Assembly: GCF_021155775.2 (NCBI RefSeq) | Contig: NC_060237.1 | Location: 15,336,970-15,400,969, forward strand | DNA from: Neodiprion pinetum | Lineage: Eukaryota > Arthropoda > Insecta > Hymenoptera > Diprionidae | Direction: 5' to 3' | DNA: 64,000 nt | Shown: positions 21,317 to 32,943 of the stretch, in pieces | Position numbering within the stretch: position 1 is the stretch's first letter | Layout: each line of letters begins with the position of its first letter | Program-made: the position numbers and the translations under genes | The notes under the pieces: model-generated | What the model saw: only the letters and a program-made list of their open reading frames with translations | The model's database searches: none | What the model was told of the DNA's origin: nothing

Positions 21317-21357
21317 TATATATAAGCTCAACGCATCCGATGCAGACTCGTCAGTCT
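21317..21357 (+). promoter_or_regulatory. PolB core promoter (TATATATAAG + TCAGTCT)
   Basis: TATATATAAG at 21317-21326 and an initiator TCAGTCT at 21351-21357 lie 65 bases before the PolB ATG (21422). The box and initiator resemble those of the other P1 genes. Confidence 0.6.
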
Positions 21358-21421
21358 TACACGATACGTGCAAGTCAAAAAAAAGTCGTACAAAAGTTCA
21401 GCTTATATCAACGTCAAAGTC

Positions 21422-24400
21422 ATGGCAGTCGAGGCGTATATGGGACTTGCAGAGCAGATGGAGGGGACGTACGATTTGCTGAGAGAGCAACCACCCGGAG
21501 GAGATAATGACGCTGTCATCAATCATTGGACTGATATTGGAATTGCGAATATCCAAGTTCTGCGCAATATTTCCATGCAACGAGGAACAACCGTTGGTGC
21601 GAAAATACGGATCCAACGTATGATCGCACTCCTGCAATCTTGGGTGACAAAGATCAAGCAGTTGCAGCAACGCGCAGTGGTGACGGTTGGAAATATCGGT
21701 ACTCCAGCGGGTATACAACGGGACGACGTGGATAGTGCTTTCGCCAGCCAAATCAGAACGAGATTTGTCACAAATCTCCGTCATAAAAATTTGGACGCCT
21801 GTCTGAACGATGTGCAGCGCGTCGTCACCGAGAAGTTGGAGCTGGTACTGCGCAAGGAGCGAAATGTGAAGGTTAACCTCATATTATCATGCAAATTCGA
21901 AAATGTCAAGCACGAAGAGATCTCCACCGAAGTTAAGAGTTTCAACACCTCCAACGTGGCAATTCTTCTCCCATCGAGCGATATAAATGGTTGGTTTACA
22001 CGTGCATGGGGTGATCTGCTATCAAAGGTGGAAGATTTCGAGCAACGTGATTCCGGCTGGAGTATGATTGAGATCCTCAACATCGCTGTATATATCAATC
22101 GCTACCAGCCTCTCACCGCGGGGGCTTCAACATTCATCGAGCTGCCCCAGCACATTCGACATAAGAAGGCTGTGATCAACGTGAGGAACGAGGACGAAAA
22201 ATGTCTTTTCTGGTCCGTCATAGCGGCCCTCCACCCGGTCAAGATCAACTCCGAAAGGACTCACAACTATCGTCGCTATATTTCCGAGTTGGACTGTACA
22301 GGTATCAAATTCTCTGCTACTCTACAAGATGTGAAAAAGCTTGAGAGATGAAATAATTTGCCCATCAATGTACATGGTATGTAATCTCAAACTTATTCGC
22401 ATCATGCAAAATCAAATAATAGCGTCATCGTGCCAATTTATTCGAGTAAAAATTTGCATAGCGTGAACATTGACACGATCCATCTTCTAATGGTTAAGAG
22501 TAATCCGGGAGACGATATGACTGGTGAGTTTACACTGAGATTCCACTTTGCTTGGATTAAAGATCTTTCCCGATTGGTGAGCAAACAATTGTCCGTTCAT
22601 GAACACAAAACGTTTTTATGTGACAGATGTTTGTGCCACTTTAGCGTGGAACATGCCTACGACAATCATTGACAAGATTGTATTATGCTAAATAAAGTAC
22701 GCATGAAATTTCCCAAGTGTAAAGATTTAGTATTTCGAAACAAAGGCACCGTTCCCTTTGTCGTATACGCTGATCTCGAATGTGTACTAATCCCCGAACC
22801 TGTAGATGAATTTGATACTCGTAAGACTTGTAAAATTCAAGAGCATGTCCCGCACAGTGTAGCGTACTATGTACATTGCGCGTACGATGAGACATTATCA
22901 GAGTTCCACGGTAAACGCGGTGTCAATTGCATAGATTGGTTTGTGGAACAGCATTAAGATTTATCAATTCAAGTGGAGTCACGCATCAAAAACGTAATTC
23001 CGATGAAGTCTTTCACCCAAGTGCAACTCGATCCTCACATGCGCGCAAAGAATTGTTATGTTTGTGAAAAACCGTTTACCCCTGAGGAAAAAAAGTGTTA
23101 CGATCACTGTCACTTCACGGTTAAATATCGTGGTCCTGCTCATAATCGGTGTAATTTGAATTTCAGAGAGTCGCACACAATTCCAATAGTTTTTCACATT
23201 TTGTCCGGTTACTATTCTCACTTTTTAATAAAATCCGTCGCGTCAACTTTACCCGGTAAAATTACACTGCTACCCATAAGTAAGGAGAAATATATATCCT
23301 TCACGAAACGCGTCGATGGAACAATGATGCACTTGAGATTCATCGATTCGTTTCGATTTATGGCCAGCAGCATCGATAAACTTTTCAAATATTTGAATGA
23401 TGCAGACAAGCCGATAACAAATAAATTTTATAATAATCTGACTCAGTTTAGTTTGATGACCCGCAAAGGCGTTTTTCCCTATGAATACGTCGATTGTTGG
23501 GGGAAACTCGATGAACCGCGATTACCTGCAAAGAAGCATTTCTACTCGCACCTCTGCGATGCAAATATTTCAGACACCGATCACGAGCACGCGAAAACTG
23601 TTTGGAGGGAATTCCATTTAGAGTCATTGGGGGGCTACTCAGATTTATATTTAAAGACCGATGTTCTTTTGCTTGCCGATATTTTCGAAAATTTCCGCGC
23701 TAGCTGCTTCAAAACATACAATTTAGATCCGTTGCACTACTACACTGCACCGGGACTTGCTTTTGACGCGATGCTCAAGCATACTAATGTAAATTTGCAA
23801 CTTTGAGACAACCCTGAAATGGTATTATTTTTTGAAAGAGCCATTCGAGGCGGCGTAGCGCAATGTTCTAATCGACACGCTCGGGCCAGTAATAGATTCA
23901 TGGGAACAGATTTAGTCCAAACAAAGCGGAATCGTATCTCATGTATTTTGACGTGAATAACCTGTACGGTGCAGCTATGAGCGTGCATTCACCAATCGGC
24001 TCGTTCCAGTAGGAGTATCAGCACATTGATATAACAAGCCATCCGGACGATTCGCCGATCGGTTACTTTCTGGAGGTAGATTTGGACTACCCTGTAGAAC
24101 TCCACGAGGATCACAAAGACTCACCTCTTTGTCCCGAACATTTTACTCCTCCAGGTAGTAAAAAGGCCAAACTCGCGACTACCCTTCACTCCAAAACAAA
24201 GTGTATAATGCACTACAGAAATTTGAAACGGTGTTTGAGTTTAGGATTAAAAGTAACGAAAGTGCATAGAATTTTGAAGTTTGCACAATCTCAATGGCTC
24301 GAGCCTCACATCACGCTCAATACAGACATGCGTAAGCGGTCCAGGAATGAATTTGAGAAAAACTTTTACAAACTCTTGAATAACGCTGCGTTCGGCAAGA

Positions 24401-25203
24401 CTATGGAGAATGTGCGAAATCATAAAGATGTCAAATTGGTCACAAAATGGGAGGAAAAAGGTGGTGCGAGGACGCTTATTGCCCGACTAAACTTTTACAG
24501 CTGCACCGTATTTGGCAATGATATTGTTATCATTGAAATGAATCGTGTCAAAGTTCACTTCGCCAAACTCATTTACGTCGACGCATCAATTCTAGATCTG
24601 TCAAAAATCTTTCTCTCTGATTTCCACTTTAGGTATATCAAAACCAACTTTTCGAATAAACAAGCTAAATTGATGTATACCGACACAGACAGCCTTATTT
24701 ATCAATTCAATGTGCCTAATATCTACGATATCATCAAACGTGATGTAGATACACGTTTTGATACCTCTGACTATCCGCCCGACAATGTGTGTGGTATTCC
24801 CCTTGAAAACAAAAAACAACTAGGGCTAATGAAGAATGAAAATAATGTTTTAATGGGCAATAAAAAATTATGACAGAGTTTGTGGGACTGCGAGCAAAGT
24901 TGTACACGTTTACCACAATGGGTGAGGATGGGAAAAAATATGACAGTGGCGTAAAAGTGAGTAAGCGCGCCAAGGGAGTAAGAAATTCATCGATAAATAG
25001 CATCACGTTTGATGATTATAAGCGCCGTCTGACGGCTTACCAAGAGTTGACTCTTCCACAGTGTTTAATACGCAGCAAAGACACGAAGTAAGCACGATCG
25101 TACAAAAAAAATTGGCTCCGAGTTGGCAGGATGACAAGCGGCAATTGATACCTGGACAGACCAACACCGTACCTTGGGGGTTTGTCCCAGCCCCCCAATA
25201 GCT
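21422..25203 (+). pseudogene. polB: P1 protein-primed DNA polymerase B (broken)
   Basis: The N-terminal frame (21422-22351) has AFASQIRTRFVTNLRHK and INVRNEDEKCLFWSVIAALHP, as in insect Polinton polymerases. The 3'-5' exonuclease blocks follow: VVYADLEC, FIDSFRFMASS and KTDVLLLADIFENFR. The palm has motif [13 protein letters not shown] (near 23946), motif [21 protein letters not shown] and motif C YTDTDS (near 24676). The C-terminus runs in a shifted frame to TAG near 25201 with a VPWGFVPAPQ end. Stops or shifts occur near 22350, 22670, 22955, 23804, 23930, 24011, 24871 and 25075. The enzyme would replicate the element from protein-primed ends. All catalytic aspartates of motifs A and C are still visible. 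Confidence 0.92.
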
Positions 25204-25703
25204 ATAGGATAAACTGTAGACATAGAATTGATAGAAATATTTGATGTCTGACGCCTCGAACGATCCACCATCGAGAGGAAACGTTTCACGATCAATACGA
25301 CATTTAATGGATTTGAAGTTTCAAAATGCGAATTCGTATACTCAAGAATTATCTATTCATTTATTATTAATATATCTAGCAATTATTCATGTTTAATCGT
25401 TTACCACGAGAAAAGTTCTCAGAAAATGAAAACAATCTTCAGAACGCGAAAAAAAGTTTTCAGAAAATGAAAAAAAGTTTTTAGAAAACTTTTTTCCTGT
25501 TTGATTAACACGTAAAAAAAGTTTTCAGAAAATGAAAACAAGTTTTCAGAAAATGAAAACAAGTTTTCAGAAAATGAAAACAGTTTTCTGAAAACGAAAA
25601 AAAGTTTTCCAAAAAATAAAATGTGTAATAATCGTAAGGCGAAAATGCATATTATCATTATTATTATTGTCGTCGTCGTCGTCGTCGTCATTATTGTTAT
25701 TAT
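25204..25703. repeat. P1 tail-to-tail spacer with AAAATGAAAACAAGTTTTCAG repeats and triplet repeats
   Basis: 25408-25612 holds repeated 21-22-base units of the form AAGTTTTCAGAAAATGAAAAC, some inverted. 25644-25703 is an ATT/GTC triplet microsatellite. There is no gene. This is the spacer between the convergent PolB and integrase genes. Confidence 0.75.
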
Positions 25704-25735
<32 letters not shown>

Positions 25736-25952
25736 CGAGGAGTTGCGGAATCCAAGTTACGGATTCGCGCCAGTCATACGGGCTAGCGCGGATGTGGGAC
25801 TCCAGGGTGGCCTACCCACTAAACCGCCACCTCCTGTGCAACGCTCCCAGCCAGGAACTATGGTGATATTACTTCTAGCTGGGAGCTCTGTCGGTGTGTG
25901 TCTCGTCAGTCTGTCCGTCCGTCCGTCCCGTGCCGGCAGTCCGTCAGTTGCG

Positions 25953-28900
25953 TTACGTCAGGCAGCCGTCCGCGTTCTTACGTCGTAGGATTGTCTCTGT
26001 GTAGGTGGCGACAAGTTGCCACCTTTCTGTACTATGGAGCATCACCCCGACAACGTTGTCGGGAGTGATGCCTCCCACGACCGTCTCCAGTCTATGTCTT
26101 AGTTCTGTCCAGTGGTCACATTCAAAGAACGTGTGTTCCGTGTCGTCTCGTTCGTGTCCGCAGTACGTACAGTTAGGCATCCGTACTCGGTTCAGGTTGT
26201 GTAGGTAGCGTCTGAAGTAGACGTGGCCCGTCAGAAGCTGGGTGACGTAAAAATTCACATCCCCAAACCCCCTCTGGATCCACGGTCTCAGGTCCTTAAT
26301 GAATCGCCTCGTCCAGTTTCCCGTTGTTTCTTCCGTCCACCGTTCCTGCCACGTCTGTATCGTCGCGTCTCTTTCCGTCGTTGCCGCGTCCCGTCGGGTC
26401 ACGTCCGCGTCTCTTCCGTAGAGCCTCTTGCGCTCGAACGCGAGAAGGTCTATGGGAATCACGCCTGCCACCACCAGAACGGCCTGTGCTGAGACCGTCC
26501 GATAGGAACAAGCGATCCTCAACGCGCTTCGTCTCTGTACCGTCGTCATTGCGTGACAGTATTTCTTAGTCTTCAGGGAGTCTGCCCAGATCTCCGCACC
26601 GTAGAGGAGGATCGAGTTCATCGTCGACATCAAAAGTCTCCGTGTCCCAGGTCTCGGTCCGTTCGTGTTTGCCATCAGGCGGCTTAGGGATGCTATCCTT
26701 TCAGCCGCCTTCTGAGCCGTTCGTCGTATGTGAGGCCAGAAGGTCATCTTCGTATCCAGGGTCACCCCCAGGTACTTGACTTCCCTTCTGATCTCGATCT
26801 CGTCCGTCCCGACCGTCATGCGTAATGTCGTCGGTATTCGTTTCCTGGTGAGAAGCACCAGTTCTGTCTTTTCCGTCGCGAGTTGCAGTCGTTGGTCAGT
26901 CATCCACCGTCCGACTCGTCTCATCGTCTGGTTCAGTGCGTATTGTGCCAGATCTGGAGTTCGCTCGACTATCACTGCCGCCACGTCGTCAGCGTAAGCG
27001 ACCAGGCAAACGCCGAGTGGGAGCTCCAGTCTGAGCAGGCCGTCGTACATCCCGTTCCAAAAGTCGGGTCCTAGTATGGAACCTTGAGCGACCCCCGCGG
27101 TAATCTGTCGCGTCACTTGGCCTTCGGTCGTTTCGTACGTCAGTCGTCTGTTCCGAAGGTAGTCTTCAACAACTCGGAGCAAGTAAGGCGGGACCCCGAA
27201 GTCGCCTCTCAGCGACCCTAGGATATCCACCCATCTGGCCGAATTGAAGGCGTTCTTAACGTCAAGTGTCACCAGCAGCGCGACGGGTCGCACAGCGTGG
27301 CAATGTCTGTCTGTCGACCGGAATTAGTCAACCACCTCTTGGATCGCTCCAATCGTTGATCGACCCCTCCGGAAGCCGAACTGCTGGTCAGAGAGGCCTC
27401 CGCCGTCCCGTATCGCGTCCGTAAGTCGTGGTCGCAGAAGCTGTTCGTACAGTTTCCCTGTCGTGTCCAGTAAGCTCAGCGGCCGGTAGGCCGACGGCGT
27501 GCTGGGGTCACCCTTACCCTTTGGGATAAGGACCAGCCTCGCCACCTTCCACCGGTCGCTGAATGTCCCTGTCGTAAGGCACGTGTTGTAGAGGTCGAGG
27601 AGTATCTCCGGCCTCAGGCTCGCCATCAACCGAAGAACCTCCGCCGGTACCCCGTCCGGTCCTGGCGCCTTACCCCTCTTCATTGCTTTGGTCGCTCCGA
27701 CGAGCTCCTCGGCGGTGAAGACGGGGGGCGCCGCCGTCTCGTCGTCGTCTGTCGCGTCCGTACGCGTCGGGTGCGTCGGGAACAGTCCGTCGACGATCCG
27801 TCGTGCGGTTTCAGCATCCTTGAGTTCTGGCGGGATCCGGGCCCCTAGCCTACCGGTCACAATCTTGTAACCGGCACCCCAGGGGTCGCGGTCCACCTCC
27901 TCGCAGAGCTTCTTCCAGCATCGCGTCTTGCTGTCTCTGATGGCGTACGTCAGTCGTTTCCGTTCAGTCTTGTACTCGGCCTGAAGGGTTTCCCTCTCGG
28001 GTCTCCCTCCAGCCCTCGTAACCCGTCGTCGTTTTGCCAGGTAACTCTTCCGCAGCTCGGCTATCTCGTCCGTCCACCAGTATTGTGGTGGTCTGTTACG
28101 TCCGTACCGTCGTTTTGGCATTGTGCCGTCGCACAGCCGCGTCGTCAGTTTGGCCGTCTCGTCCGCGAGTCTTTCCGCCCTTTGCCGGCCAGTCAGCTCT
28201 GGGGGGACGTCGGTAGTTGGGGCCGGCGCTGCCGCCAGCTCCGCCGAGAACTTCAGTACGTCGAGTTTGTCTACGTTCCACCGCGGGGGGTGCCGTGTCC
28301 TCGTCCGTGTCGTCCTTGTCTCTCCTGCCACTTCGAAGGCGATGTACTGATGATCGCTGGCCGTGTAGCCCTCGAGCACCCGCCACCGCCCTATCCGTGG
28401 CAGAATTCTGTCCGTCGTCATCGTTACGTCCGGGATGGAGTCTCCAAATCCCGGCCGTCTGTACGTTGGTACGTCTCCTGTATTTGCCACCACTAGGTCC
28501 AGCCTTGCGGCCATCTCCAGCAGCAGCCGTCCGCGTCTGTTCGTTGCCGTCATGCCCCACTCGACCGCCCTCGCGTTGAGGTCCCCCGCGACCACGAGGT
28601 CCCCGGGCAGGTCCCTGAGTCCGTCCTCGAGGAGCGCAACCTTCGCCCGGAACTCCGCCGCAGCGCAGTTTGGGGTCAGGTAGACGCTGACGTAAGTGAC
28701 AGCGCCCACCCAAGCCCAGACGTAGTCGTCCCCGACGCCACGAGCGGTTATCCGGGCTCGGGCAGCGCCCCTCACCCAGATAGCCGCTGTCTTGGTCTCG
28801 TTCGTAATCCAATCCTGTGTTTGTCGCACCCTGTACGGCTCGCACAGGATCAGAATGTCAGCGTCGTGTTCGTCTGCTATCTGTGGTAGTAGCATGTCTG

Positions 28901-29099
28901 CTGTCCTACTACGGTTCAGGTTGCCCTGAACTATCCTGTCCGTCTTCCGGCCTGCTTCTTGCACTCCTCCAGCGCAACCCGGTACACCGCGCACCTCCCG
29001 GAGCCCGCGAGATGCGCTGCATCGCCGTGCCCGCCTCGGCGCACAGTGGGCAGGCTGGTCTGTTCTTACAGTCCGTGGCATAATGTCCCGTCTCGCCAC
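25953..29099 (-). pseudogene. R1-like ORF2: endonuclease-reverse transcriptase (one stop)
   Basis: The endonuclease domain begins VQGNLNRSRTADMLL (near 28930), followed by ILILCEPY, VVAGDLNARAVEWG and TASDHQYIAFEV, as in R1/TRAS-type enzymes. The RT domain has SAYRPLSLLDTTGKLYE and QQFGFRRGRSTIGAI. After a single TAA at 27324-27326 the same frame continues with LLVTLDVKNAFNS, GVAQGSILGPDFWN and LVAYADDVAAV (YADD active site). The C-terminus carries a CCHC-like zinc motif, CTYCGHERDDTEHTFFECDH. Only that one nonsense codon spoils an otherwise complete 1,048-codon frame. It overlaps the end of ORF1 by about 190 bases in another frame. The protein nicks target DNA and reverse-transcribes its own RNA there. 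Confidence 0.92.
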
Positions 29100-30213
29100 A
29101 TTTTCTGCAGCACTTCGTCCGGTCTGTATTTTTACATTTTGCCATCGTGTGCCCGTATCCCAGGCACTTGTGGCATTTCGTCACCGTCAGTCGTGGTCGG
29201 ACGCGGCAAGCTACCCATCCAATCCCGATCCGTCCCCGGCCTAGCAGCGCTCTGGCTTCCTGCGACTCCAGGTCGCATACGGCCATGAACTGCTCCGCCC
29301 GGTTCGGGCCGAAGATGTGGACCCCAAAGTCCGCGTCTCGTCCCGTCTCTCGTCGCAGTGCCTGTATGACGTCGTGTCTGGTCGTGACACAGTCAAGATC
29401 CATGATCTCCAGTTGAACCCTGGAGGTCCCGGTCCTGATGTTGCCTGCGTCGCCGACCGCGTCCTGCAGGACGCGTCGGAAGTCGTCTCGTCCGTTGGCG
29501 TCTGTCTTTATCTTCAGGAGACACAGACCATTCTTCGTCTTCCTGAGAGTCGTCACCTTAACGTGACTCTTCGCAGGGTCGACCGTGGTCCGTATCTTCC
29601 TGACGATGTCGGAGTACGTCGTGTCATTCCCGGGTTTGACGAGCACCGCCGTCCCCCAGTGTTTGGGAGCCGCTCTGCGCCCCTCAGCCCCGGCCGTCGT
29701 GTCAGTTGTCGCGTTCGTCTCGTCCGTCCGCGTCTTTCGTTTCTTTATTTTCTTGTTTTTCCTTGTGACTGTCCGCCAGTCGGCGACCGGTTCCACAACC
29801 GTTGCCCTCTTCTGAGAGGATTCCGGAGTTGTTCCAGTCGCCTCCCGTTTCCGTTCCGTCCGCGGAGTGTTTTGTGTCCGTTGGTCAGTCTCAACGTCCG
29901 TCTCCGTCGTCTCGTTGTCCGTCTTGTGGTCCTCCGTGGCTGCTCCAGCGCGCCTGTCAAGCGTAACGTCGGCAGCCTAGAGGATGGTCTTTATGCCCAA
30001 TTTAACGGACATATTCATGTTTTTTTGGATGGCTGCTGCCTCGGCCATCCTTGTCGCTGTACTGTGAATCAGTATCAATACGTCCGTCAGGTCCATATCG
30101 TCCGTGATTCGTGTCTTCGTGCCAATCATGGATACAGCGGAAGCGCAACTCGCTCCGCTGCCCGTGCTCGACACGCTGTCCGTCCTGTCTCGTCGTTGGT
30201 GTCCCAGTGTCAT
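28909..30213 (-). pseudogene. R1-like ORF1: gag-like zinc-knuckle protein (one stop)
   Basis: The frame from an ATG at 30213 is interrupted by one TAG at 29977-29979 and continues to 28909. It is lysine/arginine/threonine-rich at first. It then has an RRM-like region (VKVTTLRKTKNGLCLL, LEIMDLDCVTTRHDV) and ends in a row of CCHC knuckles (CHKCLGYGHTMAKC, CRKCGETGHYATDC, CPLCAEAG). This is the RNA-binding partner of ORF2 in R1-clade LINEs. The true start is uncertain because the 5' region is rich in open frames. Confidence 0.85.
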
Positions 30214-30483
30214 TCTGCCGCTGTTCCAGCTTTCGTGTCCGCTGTCTTTGTTGCCGTCTTTGTTACCTGGTCATCGCACAATTTGCGGCCCTCAGATTCC
30301 ATGCCGCTCTCATCGGCCACCGGGGCTTTCACCCGATCGGAACCCAGGGTGGATTTCCCCTGTGCTGGGGCTACCACCTGAGGTATAACGTTGTCACCCT
30401 TGTGCATCTTCATAAACGTTCCTACGTGCTACGGGTCTCTCGGGGACGCGACTCTCCGTACCGCGCCGAAACACAGCACGGCC

Positions 30484-30718
30484 CCTGAGGTCGCCTTGGG
30501 GGCCTTCCGTCGGGCTTGTGCCGACTTCCGTCCCCTCCCACTTACTAGAAATCCCCGGGGTCGTCACTTCTCGAGCAAACCAGGTTTTTACGCCCAATTC
30601 GCCTCCTGAGGCCGCGTCGGGGGCCATCCGTTGGGCCTGTGCCAACTTCAGTCCCCCTTGACTTACTCGATGTACGCGGGGTCGTCACTTCCCGAACGGG
30701 GGATTTGCTACGCAACTG
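30484..30718 (-). repeat. Two 121-bp tandem repeats at the R1-like 5' end
   Basis: Units starting CCTGAGG at 30484 and 30605 share GGGGGCC(T/A)TCCGT, TGTGCC(G/A)ACTTC, GGGGTCGTCACTTC and CTACTCGA/CTCGAG-like blocks. They lie upstream of ORF1, where R1/TRAS elements carry promoter-bearing repeats. The second unit ends near the 5' end of the element. Confidence 0.75.
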
Positions 30719-30720
30719 CA

Positions 30721-31276
30721 GCTAGTTTTAAGAATATCGAAAATAACAAAACACAACATCAAATTGAAAAACATAAAAAATTATGATTAATCTAAAAAAC
30801 TAGTAAATAACAAATCAATTCTAACTGCAAGCATCTTACGTTTTGATTTTATAACACAGACGAAAGGGACCTGTTAATTAGTCTTTCTAAATAAAATCTT
30901 AACAAGAATTCAAAATAACGCCGTCTTTGGCTGAGAATTCATTTGAAGGACAGCATATTATTGATATTGATAACGCTGCGTTGGGTTTTTCTAAATTGAA
31001 ATTAATCAATTTCTTTTCAGTATGGTTTTTTACTCTTGTGACCCCAACTGCGAATAGGGTAATCAAATCCAAGAACCGTATAATTACGTACATACATATA
31101 TCATCAGCGCTACTAATGATGATTGAATCATGGACGATTATTGAAAATAAGAACTATTCATTACTCTTTCACAAATTTGAACATTCAGTCTCTCATATCG
31201 ATTCTTCATATAAATGTGAACATTTCCTGATTACATGCTACTATTGGATATGAATTTGCATCCCCCCCGCCACCTG
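30721..31276. other. P1 spacer between R1-like 5' end and microsatellite
   Basis: AT-rich and non-coding, with no motif recognised. It is the continuation of the Polinton tail-to-tail region. Confidence 0.5.
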
Positions 31277-31281
31277 CGGTA

Positions 31282-31314
<33 letters not shown>

Positions 31315-31320
31315 GTTGTT

Positions 31321-31351
<31 letters not shown>

Positions 31352-31465
31352 CTGCCGCTGCCGCTGCCGCTGCCGCTGCCGCTGCCGCTGCCGCTGCCGC
31401 TGCCGCTGCCGCTGCCGCTGCCGCTGCCGCTGCCGCTGTCGCTGTCGCTGTCGCTGTCGCTGTCC

Positions 31466-31507
<42 letters not shown>

Positions 31508-31530
31508 TTGTTGTTGTTGTTGTTGTTATT
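31277..31530 (+). repeat. Compound triplet microsatellite (ATT/GTT/GTC/GCTGCC)
   Basis: About 250 bases of pure triplets pass symmetrically through ATT, GTT, GTC-GTT, GCT-GCC and back to GTC-GTT, GTT and ATT. The open frames across it are artefacts of triplet periodicity. Confidence 0.97.
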
Positions 31531-31645
31531 ATCATCATGATTATTCTCGTAGTACAGAGTATGGCACATGTGCGTACAAAGGAGATAAATGTGGAAATAT
31601 TTGTATATCCAAAATCTTTGATTGTAATTCGGAAAATACATACAA

Positions 31646-32454
31646 ATTATGTTACATGTCTGTTTTATTTATTCAGCTATTGTGCGAATGATCAAAACCC
31701 GACCACTTCACATAGAACAGATTCCACCGTTTGCGTAATACTTTCTCCACAAGGTAGCCGTCGGGATATTTCACTTTGGCGAGCTTTTCCTTATAGAAGC
31801 CCCCCGCGATGGGATGATCTTGATAATCGGTGAGTTTGTAGGTGGGTGGATCGGTATTTTTCACCTCACTCACAGTGAGTCTGTCGTCCAATTGGGTGTA
31901 TAGCCTTTTTCAAATACATTTTATACTTGCTGATTCGAACTCGATCGCCTACACTGAATTTTTGCGCTCGATCACTTCGTTTGATTTGCCGAGGCTTGTA
32001 CACGCTACGATACAGCTGTTTTTCATTCTCCGTGCTAACATCCACCGGTTTCATCCGAAACGTGCGATGTTTGGTGTTGTTGTAGGACTTCATTGAATCA
32101 TTCAAAATATTAATCCACTCGTACGATCCTTGGAGAGTTAACGGCTTCCACATTTTATCCTTCAATGTTCGATTAAAACGTTCACATATCGACGCCTTTA
32201 AGTTGCTAAATGTCAGTAACATGTTGATATTGTGATGCTACACGAGGGCTTTGAATTCGCTGTTGTAAAATTCTTAGCCGCGATCAATGTGCAGTTGTTA
32301 GTAGGTATTTGTATCCCTTGTTGCACAAGCTGTATGCGGTCATATCGACCAGATCAGCTTGCCAGGTCTCATCCAGTCCGTGTACATCTACGAATTGGCG
32401 CGGATAGTTGCGTCGAGCCTGTCTGTGAAGTTCGGCGGCTATTACAGTCTTCAT
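31646..32454 (-). pseudogene. int: P1 integrase with chromodomain-like tail (deleted and frameshifted)
   Basis: The gene starts MKTVIAAELHRQARRNYPRQ near 32454. The first catalytic Asp is in ETWQADLVDM. The second (HIDRG) follows abnormally soon: compared with P2, about 40 codons between them are missing. The Glu is in ASICERFNRTLKDKMW. In-frame stops follow HIDRG and ALV. A shift near 31880 precedes the C-terminal GGFYKEKLAKVKYPD and the chromodomain-like VEKVLRKRWNLFYVKWSGF, where a Trp codon has become TGA at 31673. The enzyme would integrate the element into chromatin; here it is inactive. Confidence 0.88.
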
Positions 32455-32474
32455 TGTTCCCAACTATCCACCTA

Positions 32475-32918
32475 TCAATTTTTCGAATTGCCGTCCAACC
32501 ACTCTGGTTCCACAATCGATACTGATTCCCTGCTGGTCTGCCCCAACGTTGATGTTGCCTGCTCCGCAATATGTTTGATGCGACTCAACGTATTTTCTAT
32601 GATTTGGTTATTTATGCATAGCTGTTTCAACTCCTCGTTGTGATTATGCGCGAAACTCTCAAAATCTAATTGAAATGTATCTACAATATCCGCAGCCATA
32701 GACTGTAAAGCAGTATTGAGAACTTTCAAGGGAACGGCGTCGGTGAAGTGCTGCGGATCAGCTATGTTACACAATCGTTTACCGTCCAAATCATACTGAT
32801 TGTCGTTGGTGGTTTTGAATCCGACACCCGCAGGCCCTCGAATAAATTTTTTACCACCACCACGCTCCGATTGTCGTCCGAATATGTCTATGCTCATCAC
32901 TGGACGGTCACTGAACAA
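32475..32918 (-). CDS. Conserved Polinton protein with FGR-GPPGVGF motif and coiled coil
   Basis: An open frame of 147 aa; the likely start is MSIDIFGRQ at 32895. It contains GPAGVGFKTTNDNQYDLDGKRLCNIADP, written here as a pattern of P-G-V-G-F, Y-D-L and R-L-C-N-I-ADP blocks. A helical segment with Glu/Asn/Leu heptads follows (residues about 65-125). The same head is found in P2 (near 62794, MSVDLFGRH ... RLCNVADP). It lies between integrase and the larger coiled-coil gene on the minus strand. The function is unknown. The small beta-rich head followed by a coiled coil would suit a trimeric fibre or spike-like virion protein, but that is a guess. Confidence 0.65.
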   Translation of the reverse strand: MFSDRPVMSIDIFGRQSERGGGKKFIRGPAGVGFKTTNDNQYDLDGKRLCNIADPQHFTDAVPLKVLNTALQSMAADIVDTFQLDFESFAHNHNEELKQLCINNQIIENTLSRIKHIAEQATSTLGQTSRESVSIVEPEWLDGNSKN

Positions 32919-32943
32919 ATGATGATTTTATGTTAACACGCCG

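Larger units (their letters stand above)
25704..30720 (-). mobile_element. R1-clade non-LTR retrotransposon inserted in P1
   Basis: On the minus strand there is a 5' region with two 121-bp repeats, ORF1 with three CCHC knuckles, ORF2 with an APE-type endonuclease and reverse transcriptase, a GC-rich 3' region, and a poly(A) tail. The tail is seen as the T run 25707-25735. The coding part is GC-rich, unlike the surrounding Polinton. The tail abuts an ATT/GTC triplet tract. Two nonsense codons (one per ORF) suggest a rather young insertion. It lies exactly between the convergent PolB and integrase genes of P1. Confidence 0.9.

Noticed and set aside
27688..29815. Many plus-strand frames over the R1-like LINE
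   Set aside because: They are shadows of the GC-rich ORF1/ORF2 on the minus strand.
31206..31641. Long poly-Thr/Ala, Asp/Asn/Ser and Leu/Ser frames
   Set aside because: They are produced by the triplet microsatellite 31277-31530, which has no stops in several frames; there is no protein domain.
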